From Trifolium pratense (Eukaryota > Streptophyta > Magnoliopsida > Fabales > Fabaceae), in the NCBI RefSeq assembly GCF_020283565.1, contig NC_060061.1, positions 1,798,001-1,862,000 on the forward strand: a stretch of DNA of 64,000 nucleotides, in the 5' to 3' direction. The stretch's first letter is position 1. Each line of letters opens with the position of its first letter. This document shows positions 47,831-57,593 of this stretch, in pieces. Both the position numbers and the translations under genes were made by a program. The notes beneath the pieces were generated by a model that ran no database searches, was not told where the DNA came from, and saw nothing but the letters and a program-made list of their open reading frames with translations.

Positions 47831-48325
47831 TTGCTTATAAAAAACAAAAACATCACCACCACTAAATCGATATCAAACAGCTGCAGAAAATCTATACGCA
47901 TTTTGAAAGAATCTTATGAACTGACATTTTCTTGAATAAAGTAAGATCATTTTTCTATTATGCACTCAAATAAGTTCTTAAACAGGAAAACATGATATCA
48001 AAATTCTCTTATGTCAATTATTAAAAGAATTTGAATTTCACATGTAAAGTATTATTCTTCTATTGAAATGACTGAAATGTGAGTTTGGCCATAAAACTAG
48101 TAAAGAACAATGAACTGCATTTTCCTTTTCCCCCACCGCATCCTCTTTTTAGCTATTGGTGGCTTGTAGCCTGCCTGTAGGTATATGAATTATGAAGGGA
48201 ATTAGATTCATTTTCTATAACTTTGAATATATTGAGCTTCATATGCCATATAATAAATAATAAATACACCCCCTTACCAAATTCAATATCACGACACCTA
48301 AAAAACAAAGAAAAAAATTAAGAAA
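47831..48325 (+). promoter_or_regulatory. Upstream region of the 115-aa gene
   Basis: TATA-like CCATATAATAAATAATAAAT near 48247-48266 followed ~60-75 bp later by the ATG, with a short purine-rich leader. The Helitron ends 495 bp upstream of the ATG. Confidence 0.45.
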
Positions 48326-48673
48326 ATGTTGAGATCCGAGGATTACCACACCCACATTTCAGGAGTCCGAAGAGAGCCTAGTGTTCTCACTGACGTCGCT
48401 CGCTATCCAAATGCTGAAATGGCCTTCAACAAGAGGGTTATTTACGAGGAAGATGAGATCGAAGGATCTCGTCATCGTCACCACCACCACAACCCAGAGA
48501 TCCGTGAGAGGGTTGAAGTGGTGGAGTATGAAAGAGTACCTGAGGTTAGGTATGGTGATCAAGTGATGTACCAAATTGAAGAGGATGTGGATGTTGAAAC
48601 CAATCAGTACTACCCACGAAGGAACAGGCCAAATGGTCTTGAATTGCACAAATGGAAAACATTCAGGCCATAG
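48326..48673 (+). CDS. Unknown small charged protein, 115 aa, single exon
   Basis: Intact frame with an ATG in a sensible context (AAAATGTTGAG) and TATA-like sequence upstream. I do not recognise the family. Highly charged: VYEEDEIEGS-like acidic block, then a His-rich run (RHRHHHHNPEIRERVEV, ~residues 49-65), then alternating Glu/Val text (YERVPEVRYGDQVMYQIEED). It ends KWKTFRP. No signal peptide or membrane segment, so probably soluble; the His cluster could bind metal. GC content (~47%) is clearly above its surroundings, which supports a real gene. Confidence 0.75.
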   Translation: MLRSEDYHTHISGVRREPSVLTDVARYPNAEMAFNKRVIYEEDEIEGSRHRHHHHNPEIRERVEVVEYERVPEVRYGDQVMYQIEEDVDVETNQYYPRRNRPNGLELHKWKTFRP

Positions 48674-49405
48674 TAAGCTTGTTTGTTTGTCATGTGAAAT
48701 ATGTTGCTACTTTTGCTAGGCAGACTATCTTAACATATGATCACCTGTGTGTGCTTGTATTAATTAAATAAATTCCTGCCTAGTCAATAGTCAGCCTGTT
48801 ACTATGTTATATAATTTGTGTATCAATCAATAATTAATAAAGCTTATCTATACTATAGCATGTATTTAAATTAACATGCCATGTGTTTTGGTTTTGTATA
48901 AGCTCTTTCTAATGTTTAATACTGGTTCAGCTCACATTAACAAGATATTTACTATAACATGGACTCATATCATCCTTTTAGCTCAGAAAAAAATAGAACA
49001 AAACTCCCCTTTCCGTTGATTATAGGCCTTTTCATATCATCCCCTACGAAGTTCAGTTCATGAGACCGCGGCGGAGTGGAACAGCCGCAAGACGAAATTC
49101 CATACCTTAGCTGGATTGGAATAGTATGTGCATAACAGATGCAATCAAGTTCTTGATTTAGTTAACAATCAAGCATTTGTGTTTTCAAACTAAAGCGAAA
49201 TCAAAAACCACATTCAAAATCATTAAGTAACAAAACTTAAAAAGATAACCTGATGAATAAAAATGTAAACCATGCTTGAAAACAAAGTCTTAAGAAATTC
49301 AAATTCATCACACTCAAGATAAAATACTAAACTTTCAGATGTCATCAACAAAATTACATTAAAGCAATATCATCAATATTTGAGACTCATCAATGATAAT
49401 CTTTA
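48674..49405. other. Intergenic, converging 3' ends
   Basis: No gene seen. It would contain the 3' ends of the 115-aa gene and of the first F-box gene (AATAAA near 48837). Confidence 0.35.
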
Positions 49406-50360
49406 TCATATGTATCTTCGAGTGTCCGCATTAGCTAAATCATCATCATGATCAAATATAACATATCTGTCATCTACATAGGAATCTGGAAGTTGTAAAT
49501 CTTTGATTTTCTCATGGCACCATTTTTTCAAACTTCGACTCACATAAAGGCGATGACACTCCTTCACATCAAGAGACTCAAGAAGAGGGCAACCCTCAAG
49601 AATGGCAATCAATGTAGTATTGGGAAGCACAATTCTGGTAAGTTTAAGATGGCGTAACCCGGGCATTGTTTTTGCAATAGCGCACACCTGATCAATAAAA
49701 TAGCAATCAGAGGACCGTATCTTCTCAAGATTTAGTGACTTCAAAAGAGGACAACATTGACCAATAACTTCAACAGTATCCTTAGTTAGGTTGTTAAATG
49801 AAATGTCAAGATCCTCTAATAGTGAAAACTTCTTCACAAATTCACTAAACCCTTTATTTGAAATTTCACGGCAGCGAAAAAGCCGTAACCGACGTATGTA
49901 ACTTGCCCTGTAAAATATATTACGAATAAGAAGATCCTTAAAATATATTATTTATCCCCATTAACATTGCAGAATATGGATAACAATAGAAACAACAAAA
50001 TGACAGTAAGTACCTGTGAGCCATATATCTGAGGAGGTCATCAGTCCCAAATAACGATATATCAATGTCTTCCAAATGACCGCAACTTAGGTCAATGGCA
50101 CATCGACAAATCTTCTCCAAACAAGAAAAATCAAATTGACGAGTTTGGTAACCACTCATGTTTATGGTACGCCGGCCGCGCCACATTAGAGGGTCCTTGC
50201 AAATGTTCCACCACAGAGAACAAACATTGCGTGCACTTGTCACAATTTCAACGGTATCAAGTCTTTGGAGTATGTTTTTCGTCAAGTCAATTGGAAGTTC
50301 AAGCCAATTTGGCATCCTTGTGCTCTCAACTTTAGCTTTCTTTGCAGACGACGCCATCAT
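49406..50360 (-). CDS. SKIP19-like F-box/LRR protein 1, two exons, 282 aa
   Basis: Exon 1 50360-50014, exon 2 49907-49406; GT-AG, phase 2, 849 nt. The N-terminal F-box (NWLELPIDLTKNILQRLDTV, residues ~20-65) should bind Skp1 of an SCF ubiquitin ligase. The rest is leucine-rich repeats for substrate binding: GFSEFVKKFSLLEDLDISFN, VIGQCCPLLKSLNLEK, AKTMPGLRHLKLTR, ILEGCPLLESLDVKEC. This is the layout of plant SKIP19/FBL23-type proteins (~300 aa). Two ATGs in a row (50360, 50357); MASSAKKAKV favours the second. A CTAACTGCAG acceptor at 50389 and a donor at 51216 suggest a 5'-UTR intron. Confidence 0.9.
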
Positions 50361-50399
50361 GCAACAAAACAATAAGGAATTATTTTAACTGCAGTTAGG

Positions 50400-51430
50400 G
50401 GTGAAAATAGGACAGGTCGATTCACAAGGTCAGTCACTACATTAGTGCATAACCTCATCAGAAATCATAAATAATAGTTAATTTTGTTATTATTTTCCTG
50501 TCGTATTCTCAAGACTCAATATCATATACACAGAGAACAACTTGGATTCTATGAAGCATAGACCTCGGCAAGGACACAACACAAAAATCTCGGCCAATGT
50601 CCATAGTATAGGGCAAGGTTTTAAATTGTGGTCCGCATCCAATGTCCATAGTATAGGGCAAGGTTTTAAATTGTGGTCGGCATCCGCAATTGCGGCCGCA
50701 GCTGCAATTGCAGTGTGATTTTAGTTCACTTGTATCATAAGTCATATCAGACGATTTGGTCATGTTTGTTCGATTTTTCTCACCAAAAAAATAAAATAAA
50801 ATTTATGAAACTCAATTTCTAATTTGCCTCAAATCTAATGAAAAATCTTACTTTTAACAATCTCTCAACCGTGTATTTTAAGCACATTCGAATCGGTGAG
50901 TATAGAATAAACTAAGACTTGCACCGGTGGATAAATAGCGTAGTGGCATAGTAGCATCATTCTACATAGTTTGTGAAATTTAATGACCACAATCGCAACA
51001 ACCACAAGTGTCCGCAGTTTAAAACCATGGTATAGGATACCGGGACATCTTTTCATTACAAATGAGCAAACCAACACGACAAACAACTCAAACTGATACC
51101 ACTAATTTGAATCAACCAAAGCATAGTTACTTTTTTTGGGGTACATAATAGCACAGTTACTTTAATTACCAGCGATGAAACATTTAATTAATTAAAATAA
51201 AAAATGGATACTCACCTAATGGTGGGCACAAGATATTTGATGATCTTTCTTTTGTATGCTATGCTTCAAAACCAAATTTAGTGAGTAACAAGAAAAGGAT
51301 CTTCAAAGAAAAATTGGGAGATGGATAAGTACGAACAATGAGATATCGTGGTTAAGTATCAAAACAGACCTTTGTTTTCATGTGGCGGGAAGAAGTGAGA
51401 ACAAGGGTTAGAAGAGCGAGGACAAACACT
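50400..51430 (-). repeat. Duplicate of the TBP-like gene 5' end upstream of an F-box gene
   Basis: This stretch matches 42190-43000 in the same orientation: CATAACCTCATCAGAAATCAT with its MITE, ATGAGCANACCAACA, the exon 1 donor (ATTAG/GTGAGTATCC at 51216), TTGGGAGATGGATAAGTA and CCGCCACATGAAAACAAAGG. The TBP ATG is lost by a small deletion, so the copied exon is non-coding. Confidence 0.88.
50616..51029. mobile_element. hAT-type MITE, GGTTTTAAATTG family
   Basis: Ends CAAGGTTTTAAATTGTGG and CCGCAGTTTAAAACCATG (inverted), flanked by GTATAGG(G/A) at 50608-50615 and 51030-51037. It sits inside the older MITE. A 44-bp duplication at its left end repeats both target and terminus. The region 50680-50725 is a set of GCAATTGCGGCCGCAGC-type palindromes. 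Confidence 0.85.
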
Positions 51431-51502
51431 ATTTGGCAGGTCTTCAAAAAAAAAAAAAACACTATTTGGCAGAACCAAGAAAACAAGAAGATGTAGAGAG
51501 AT

Positions 51503-51985
51503 TAGGGTTGACAACAGGCCAGACCTAAGCTTGGTCTACGCGGCCTATCAAATGTTTTTTTTTTTTGGTTTGGGCCTAAGCCTTTATAAAGTCTAGCCTG
51601 ACATTGTAGCTTACGTAAAAGTCTGTGTTACATAAAGACTCTATATAGTCTTTTTAAATAGGCCAAACATGCTTTAAAGCCTATTTCACATTTAAATTTT
51701 TATAATTTCTACGACAATAAGAAAAAACTAATAAAATGATTAACACAATAATTTAAAACTAATAAAATAATATGATTACGACAAAGTCTATTAAGTATGT
51801 CATAATACAAATTGTTTGCTAAACACTAATGTTAACCCGATGATTTGTGAATTGTGCTGAAATATTTTGTCTAAATAATATATTTTTTCTTTGTAAAAAA
51901 AAAATATTTTCTGTAATGTTTTGTATTTATATAAATAATATATTTTTTACAAGATATAAATAATAATATTATATTCTTACTGTAA

Positions 51986-52022
<37 letters not shown>

Positions 52023-52220
52023 TATAAATAATAATTATTAAATATAAACAGGTCAGCCTATTAGGCTTTGTAGGCTTTTTTAAAAGCATGAGTCTGGCCT
52101 ATTTATGTAAATAGACTCTTTTTAAGGTTGAACCTGACATTTCTAATAAACAGGTCAGACCATGCTTCAACAAGCCAGGCCGAAGACCTGTGTAGGCCGT
52201 CTGACCTATTGCCAACCCTA
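51503..52220. mobile_element. Non-autonomous hAT element
   Basis: 718 bp, ends TAGGGTTGACAACAGGCC and GACCTATTGCCAACCCTA, flanked by AGAGAGAT/AGAGAGAG (51495-51502, 52221-52228; 7 of 8 match). Inside are CAGGTCAG/CCTATTAGGC-type sub-terminal repeats and an AAT microsatellite (~51988). Confidence 0.85.
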
Positions 52221-52284
52221 AGAGAGAGTAATAGAGAAAATAATTATACTCTTTGTTGTTGCAAATAAAAATATTTCTTTTAAT

Positions 52285-52403
52285 AATTCTAATGCAAGGT
52301 TATACTCTTTTGCAGCCCAAATAAAAATCACAGTAATCTCATCATAGTATAGTATGATAGTATACGTAGCTCATGGTACCAAATTATAACCTTGCATTAG
52401 AAA
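52285..52403. repeat. Small inverted repeat (foldback)
   Basis: TTCTAATGCAAGGTTATA near 52287 and TATAACCTTGCATTAGAAA near 52386 form 17-18-bp arms ~80 bp apart, a MITE-sized foldback between F-box genes. Confidence 0.7.
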
Positions 52404-52607
52404 CTGTTTTTAGTAGAAAGACAATCAAAGCTTATAAAACATAAATTCAAGTAAACCATGGTTGTAAACAAAGTTCTTGTGAGAAATTCAAGGACACTGC
52501 TCCAAATAAAATAGTCCTCAACACCTTGAAAAACATAAAATGACCTGTCGTTCTTCGACAATCAACTCCTAGAATTAGAAATTCATAATCATAATAATTA
52601 TCAAATA

Positions 52608-52910
52608 CTATGGAACAAACATCGTTAGTATATCTTCAAAAGTGTCCAGATAGGGTACATAATAAGTATCGTCTCGGCAACAATATAACCGACTTGGAAG
52701 TTGTAAATCTCTGATTCGCTCAAAACACATTTTTTCTAAACTTTCACTAAATTTAAATAAAGGGCAGTTTCGCATATCAAGAGATTCAAGAAGTGGACAA
52801 CAATCAAGAATGGCGAGCAACCGATCATCGGAAAACACAATTCTAGAAAGTGTAGATGGCGTAGCCCGGACATTGTTTTTGCAATAGTAAATGCATCGTC
52901 CAACCTATGA
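52608..52910 (-). pseudogene. SKIP19-like F-box/LRR pseudogene fragment
   Basis: Only the last LRRs remain: DDAFTIAKTMSGLRHL (~52905-52860), a frameshift, then VFSDDRLLAILDCCPLLESL and SESLEKMCFERIRDLQLP. No F-box exon is found upstream. It ends with a TGA-type stop at 52608. A decayed member of the cluster. Confidence 0.85.
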
Positions 52911-53822
52911 CATACTACCCAAACCCCTCACCACTAGACCAAACCTAGTGGCTTAATTGAAGGAAAATTTTAAAAACACAGCATATGTTAAGGTAAAGCA
53001 GTTGAAAATTTGGGTTATCAGTATTCAGTACTAATCAGCTTTAAGGAAAATACTATAAAATGAAAAGAATATTATTAGTTAAACCAGATAACTGTATGAG
53101 GATGAACTTGATGACCTGCCATAGCTCAATACTTTTTCTTCTAAACTGCAACTCATGACAATGCAAACTGACCTATGTAAGAGTTCAAAGTTATAAACAT
53201 ATATTCACTTATATTGAAAATCATTCAGAAAACAGCCAAATAGAAGAAAAAATGGATGACATTTGAGTAAAGAATGTCATAAAAAATTTGAACAGATACA
53301 AGGGGCAATATCCGCAGTTTCCAATCTGATATGAACCAATGGAAACCTGAAATACTATGCAAAAACTTAATAGCAGAAATGAACTAACTTATCTTAAACT
53401 TTCATTAATTTTCTTTACTTTCTGCACACTCTCTCAAACAGGTAAAATTGCTTTTCACACTAGTAGTGAGCAAAGCGTACTTAGTTTCATTTGGAAACTT
53501 TGGTAACATAAACATTAGTCTTTTTAAAAGAGGAGTGAACTAAAACACAACTTTCATAATCATTCAGTTAAAAAACTAAAAAAGATAAACTATAAAGCAC
53601 GGGTACAAGATTCCTAGGAAATTGAAGTACATTTACATTATATAAAAATAAAAGACCAAGTTATCCAATGTCTTCCACAAAATTCCTTTAAAACAACATT
53701 AACATCCAAGTCTCTTCAAGGATAATAACCATCCAAATTTCCACTTAAAATAAGACATGCCAAAAAACGAATAATAACAACTTCCTCGCCAGTCACTACA
53801 AGACTTTGCTTTGACTTCCAAA
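52911..53822. other. No gene seen
   Basis: AT-rich spacer between the pseudogene and the next F-box gene. No F-box exon or other recognisable frame. Confidence 0.35.
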
Positions 53823-54090
53823 TTAAGTATCAGAATCATCATCATAATCATCATAATCATCATCATCATCAACATCATCATCATCATGATCATCATCATA
53901 ATAATCATCACCATCATCATCATCATCATCATCATCATAATAATCATCATCATCATCATCATCATCTTCCTCCTCCTCCACCTCTTCCTCCTCTGCCTCT
54001 ACCTCATCCTCCTCCTCTTCCTCTTCATCCTCTATCTCCTCCTCCTCCTCCACATCCTCCTCCTCCTCCTCCTTATCATCGTCATCGAAC
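53823..54090. repeat. Coding trinucleotide microsatellite (ATC/TCC)
   Basis: Plus strand reads (ATC)n with scattered ATA, then (CTC)n. On the minus strand this is GAT/GAY and GAG/GAA codons of the F-box protein tail. It also creates long false frames on the plus strand (poly-Ile) and in other minus frames (poly-Met). Confidence 0.95.
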
Positions 54091-55442
54091 TTTTCAACAT
54101 ATTCCAAATACGAACTATCACTTGAATCTTCATATGCAAACTCGAGTTGAACATTATTATAAGAGTCTGGACAGCCCTCCAAAATTAGTAAATCTTTGAT
54201 TTGACTATTCAACCTTTGCCTCAAGCTTTCAGTGATATCCAGATTATCGCATCCTTCAATGTTAAGAGATTCAAGCAGAGGACAACCATCAAGAATGGCA
54301 AGCAACCCAACATTAGTTAATCGGTTTCCACGAATATCAAGATGGCGTAAACCAGGCATTGTGTTTGCAATAACAAACGCATCATCATTCCACATGGCGC
54401 CTAACGGCATCCCATAAAGTGTCAGCGATTTCAAAAGAGGGCAACTTTGGCCAATAACTTCAAGAGATTTCTTACATTGGAAGCCATGTGAAATGCCAAC
54501 CTCCTCTAATAGTGGAAACTTCTTTGCAACTTCGCACCATCCTTCATCTGAAATTCTCACACAGCATTCAAGCTGTATGCACCTTAAGTGGCTTGCCCTA
54601 TATAAAATTTATATGAAAGGAAAAAACTTAAAAAATATCATACATTTGTAAAACACCAGCTCGGTATTTCATATACCTGCAAAAAATATGTTAAATTGCC
54701 TTACATGGCCAGGTGATTCATGTACCAACTAAAGTATAATAATCAACAAAAAATACTAAGGTGCTAATGGCATGTTTGGATAAACAACTTATAGCACAAG
54801 CTCTTATCATGATAAGTGCTTATGTATAAGCTTACATCAACTTATTTTCATAAGTTCCCCCCCCCCAAACTTATGCAAGTAGATAAGCTCAAATTAGGCA
54901 ATCGAAACAAACCCTAAGTAACATAAGGCTAGCTGCATATAAAAGTTGACATATATTTCTACAAGGAACATTGATTAATAAAAATTAAAACTTAAAAAGA
55001 AACAAACATTGTGGAACTGGAAAACATAGGGTTTTCTTTCCCATTTGCTGAAAAGAAATTACCAATTAAATAATGATAATAACATAATAAGAGAACTTGG
55101 TATTTACCTATCAGCGATGTAACGGAGAAGATTATCAGTACCAAATCTGTAAATATGAATTTTTTCCAAATGACCGGAACTTAGGTCAACAGCATATTGA
55201 CACATCTTGACCAAACGATCATCAAGATCAGGAGTCACACGATTAGAACTTTCAAAGTAAAATTGAAAATTTCCCATATGAATTTCACGCCAGATAGAAG
55301 GATCTTTGCAAATGTTCCACCAATAAGGACACACATTGCGAACGTTCGTCAGAATGTCGACAGCACCAAGCCTTTGGAGAATGTTTGCAGTTAGGTCTCT
55401 GGGAAGTTCGAGCCAGTTTGGGGTTGTTGTTGTTGTAGTCAT
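53823..55442 (-). CDS. SKIP19-like F-box/LRR protein 2 with long acidic tail, 369 aa
   Basis: Exon 1 55442-55108, exon 2 54597-53823; 1110 nt in phase. F-box: NWLELPRDLTANILQRLGAV. LRRs: VAKKFPLLEEVGISH, VIGQSCPLLKSLTLYG, ANTMPGLRHLDIRGN, ILDGCPLLESLNIEGC. After a normal ending (KDLLILEGCPDS) it continues ~130 residues, the last ~95 of them nearly all Asp, Glu and Tyr. The DNA there is a TCA/TCC-type trinucleotide repeat (53825-54085) that keeps its frame. Cluster relatives end in only short acidic stretches (gene 3 ends DDDSDD). Upstream of the ATG the frame stays open through a poly-Ser stretch and PAKKKAKVE, so the ancestral start may lie higher or be lost. Confidence 0.88.
54765..54900. 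repeat. MITE-like fragment in an F-box intron
   Basis: Same motif order as 34365-34520 (GTTTGGATAAACAACTTATAG, ATAAGTGCTTATGTATAAGC), with a C10 tract at about 54857. Confidence 0.5.
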
Positions 55443-55570
55443 CTCAACTTTGGCTTTCTTCTTCGCCGGACTTGAAGAAGAAGAAGAAGAAGAAGAAGAA
55501 GGAAGTTGAAAGAAGCGGGAAGAACTTTAGGTCATCAATGAAGGAGCCAATGAGCGAACGCTCCAATAAA

Positions 55571-56826
55571 CTAGAACTTTGACCCATGCGATGCATGGGT
55601 CTAATTAACTGTAATATGTAACAATAAAAAACAAAATACAAAAATTCTAAGAGCATTTTCAATAAGAGTAGTATAGGGAATTTCATGGACTAATTATTCT
55701 ATATTTGTTTATGTGCTTATTTTATATTTTATATATTGTTTAAATAATTTTGGAACCCCATTATTTTGTTTACTTATTAAAAAATATTGTTGATAACTAA
55801 AGGTTAAGAAATTGATGATAATTAATGGTTAAAAAAAAATTAAAGACACAATCAAGAACATAAACTTAAGTAGACATCCATAAATAAATAAAAATTGTGA
55901 TTAATTCCGCAGTTCAAATTTATTGAAAACAGGGTTAACATATTAGGATTCCTAAATTCTTTCATAATTGAAGCACATGTTTTAACGGTTGAAAGGTTTT
56001 ATTGTAAGTAAGGGATGCAGGTTCGATTCTCATCGTAGACAAATCTGTATTTTTTGAATATAAAGCTGCAATAAAAAGAAAGAGAAAATGAGAGGGGAAA
56101 AAATTTGGTTTAGGGTTAGCTTATGTTAGCAAGCTTATAATATAAGAGATAAGAGATTATCGGTTTTTAATTGTTTAAATTGTGCAATGAAAATTGATGG
56201 TGCTTAATTGTCGTATGAAATATTTCCTATAAAAGTTGATGGAGCTTAACACTTTGTGGACATGATTTAAATCACAATGGGTCTGCTAGTGCATATTGTA
56301 TCAATCGGTCATCGGTTAATATTAAATCTGCAATGTTAAAATCAAAATAATGAATGTGATTAGTGACATGACTATGGTTGTGTTTGGTTGTATTGCAAAA
56401 AAAAAATTGATTTAGCAGAATTGAGTTTGATAATAACTTTCCAAATTACACGTGATAATAACTTTACAAATCTCACATGATAATTATTCTCTAAATTTAT
56501 GATCCGGTAAAAAAAAAATCATTGATCAGGAAAGACATAAAAATATTTCGTGATGAATAATATAGTCAACAATAATTTTGATATGATATACTTTTAAAAT
56601 TGATGGTGTTTATCAATTATTGCACATAATTTTAATAATAATTGGTATACTTGCCATAGTGGTTGGTAATATTGCCTTGCATTGAAGGGTTGTGGGTTCG
56701 AATCCTAGTCAAGACAAAATTGTATTATTTTTTAATAAAAATTGCAAGATAAAATGGAGGGAAAACAGGAAAAACAAATTAGGGTTTAGGGTTTGCTTAT
56801 GTATACAAGCTTATAATATAAAAGAT
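55571..56826 (-). mobile_element. Helitron, minus orientation, non-autonomous
   Basis: Minus-strand 3' end: hairpin ACCCATGC-ATC-GCATGGGT (55600-55582), 7 nt, CTAG (55574-55571), then T. Loop and hairpin match the element ending at 47830. Probable 5' end TCTTTTATATTATAAGC at 56826, with a second like end at ~56148. The interior holds two ~0.68-kb direct repeats, each with a B-box-like GGTTCGA(A/T)TC. It begins 129 bp upstream of the F-box 2 ATG, so it may influence that promoter. Confidence 0.6.
56640..56760 (+). other. SINE- or tRNA-like sequence in the Helitron
   Basis: TAGTGGTTGGTAAT and GTGGGTTCGAATCCTAG are good pol III A and B boxes, but no tRNA cloverleaf can be drawn. A weaker copy is at about 55990-56085 (GCAGGTTCGATTCTC). 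Confidence 0.4.
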
Positions 56827-57039
56827 TACTTTACTGTGTTGGAAAATCCCAATATGTCCTAACACTCGGGAAGTGAATTATTTCTGAGCTTATGCAAAAC
56901 AACTTAAGTAAATAAATAAATTTTTATACATTATGAGAAAGTAGGTTATAAAGATGCAATTTTTATTAGTGAAAGTTTATGAATATAAGAGTTAGTTTTT
57001 ATTAGCATGATCACTAATATTTTTAATTCTCTATTAATA

Positions 57040-57190
57040 AAAATTATTTTTGACGGAATATTAGTAAAAATTATAAGATTTTTATATTTTGAAAATACTC
57101 ATCAAAATAAATCAAACGAATCTTATATGTTAATATTTATATCTATATATTAGTAAAAAAATATGGTTAAAACAAGATAAATAAATATTG
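57040..57190. repeat. MITE interior fragment
   Basis: Inverted copy of the interior of the MITE at 45.5-46.3 kb (ATATTTTGAAAATACTCATC, TATGTTAATATTTAT). No ends preserved. Confidence 0.55.
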
Positions 57191-57277
57191 TCATTTAGTG
57201 AAATAGTTTGTTGAAGATTTGTATTGGCTTGCTAAAACAAATATTCAAGCAAGATATTGGACCAAATGTCTAAGCGA

Positions 57278-57364
57278 AACTAGTAATTTTGGCACAATCG
57301 GAAAACGATAACTTATCACTTTATTACTTGGTTGCGATTTTGTGCACTTGCAGAGCCACCATCA
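57278..57364 (+). repeat. LTR 3'-end fragment
   Basis: CGAAACTAGTAATTTTGGCAC ... CGATAACTTATCACTTTATTAC ... GTGCACTTGC...CCACCATCA matches the last 100 bp of the LTR at 57594-59137. Only the end remains. Confidence 0.75.
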
Positions 57365-57593
57365 ATATATTATATTTTTTCAAAGACAAAATACATTTTT
57401 GAACAAATAAATATAGAAAAAGCACAAGAAAAAAATACAATTTTTTCCCCAATTTTTTTTTTAAAATATATAAAATAAAAAGCCCTTGTTAAAAGCATAA
57501 TATCTATTAAAAGACATAACTCATGAGCCTTAAGTTTACTTTTTTGTCTTGCCAAACAATTGGGATGACAAAGGTCTAGATCAGAAATATTAG

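Noticed and set aside
53811..54125. Plus-strand poly-Ile frame and minus-strand poly-Met frame
   Set aside because: Shadows of the trinucleotide repeat coding the acidic tail of the F-box protein.
56640..56720. tRNA gene
   Set aside because: Good pol III boxes, but the acceptor and anticodon stems do not pair. More likely SINE- or Helitron-borne.
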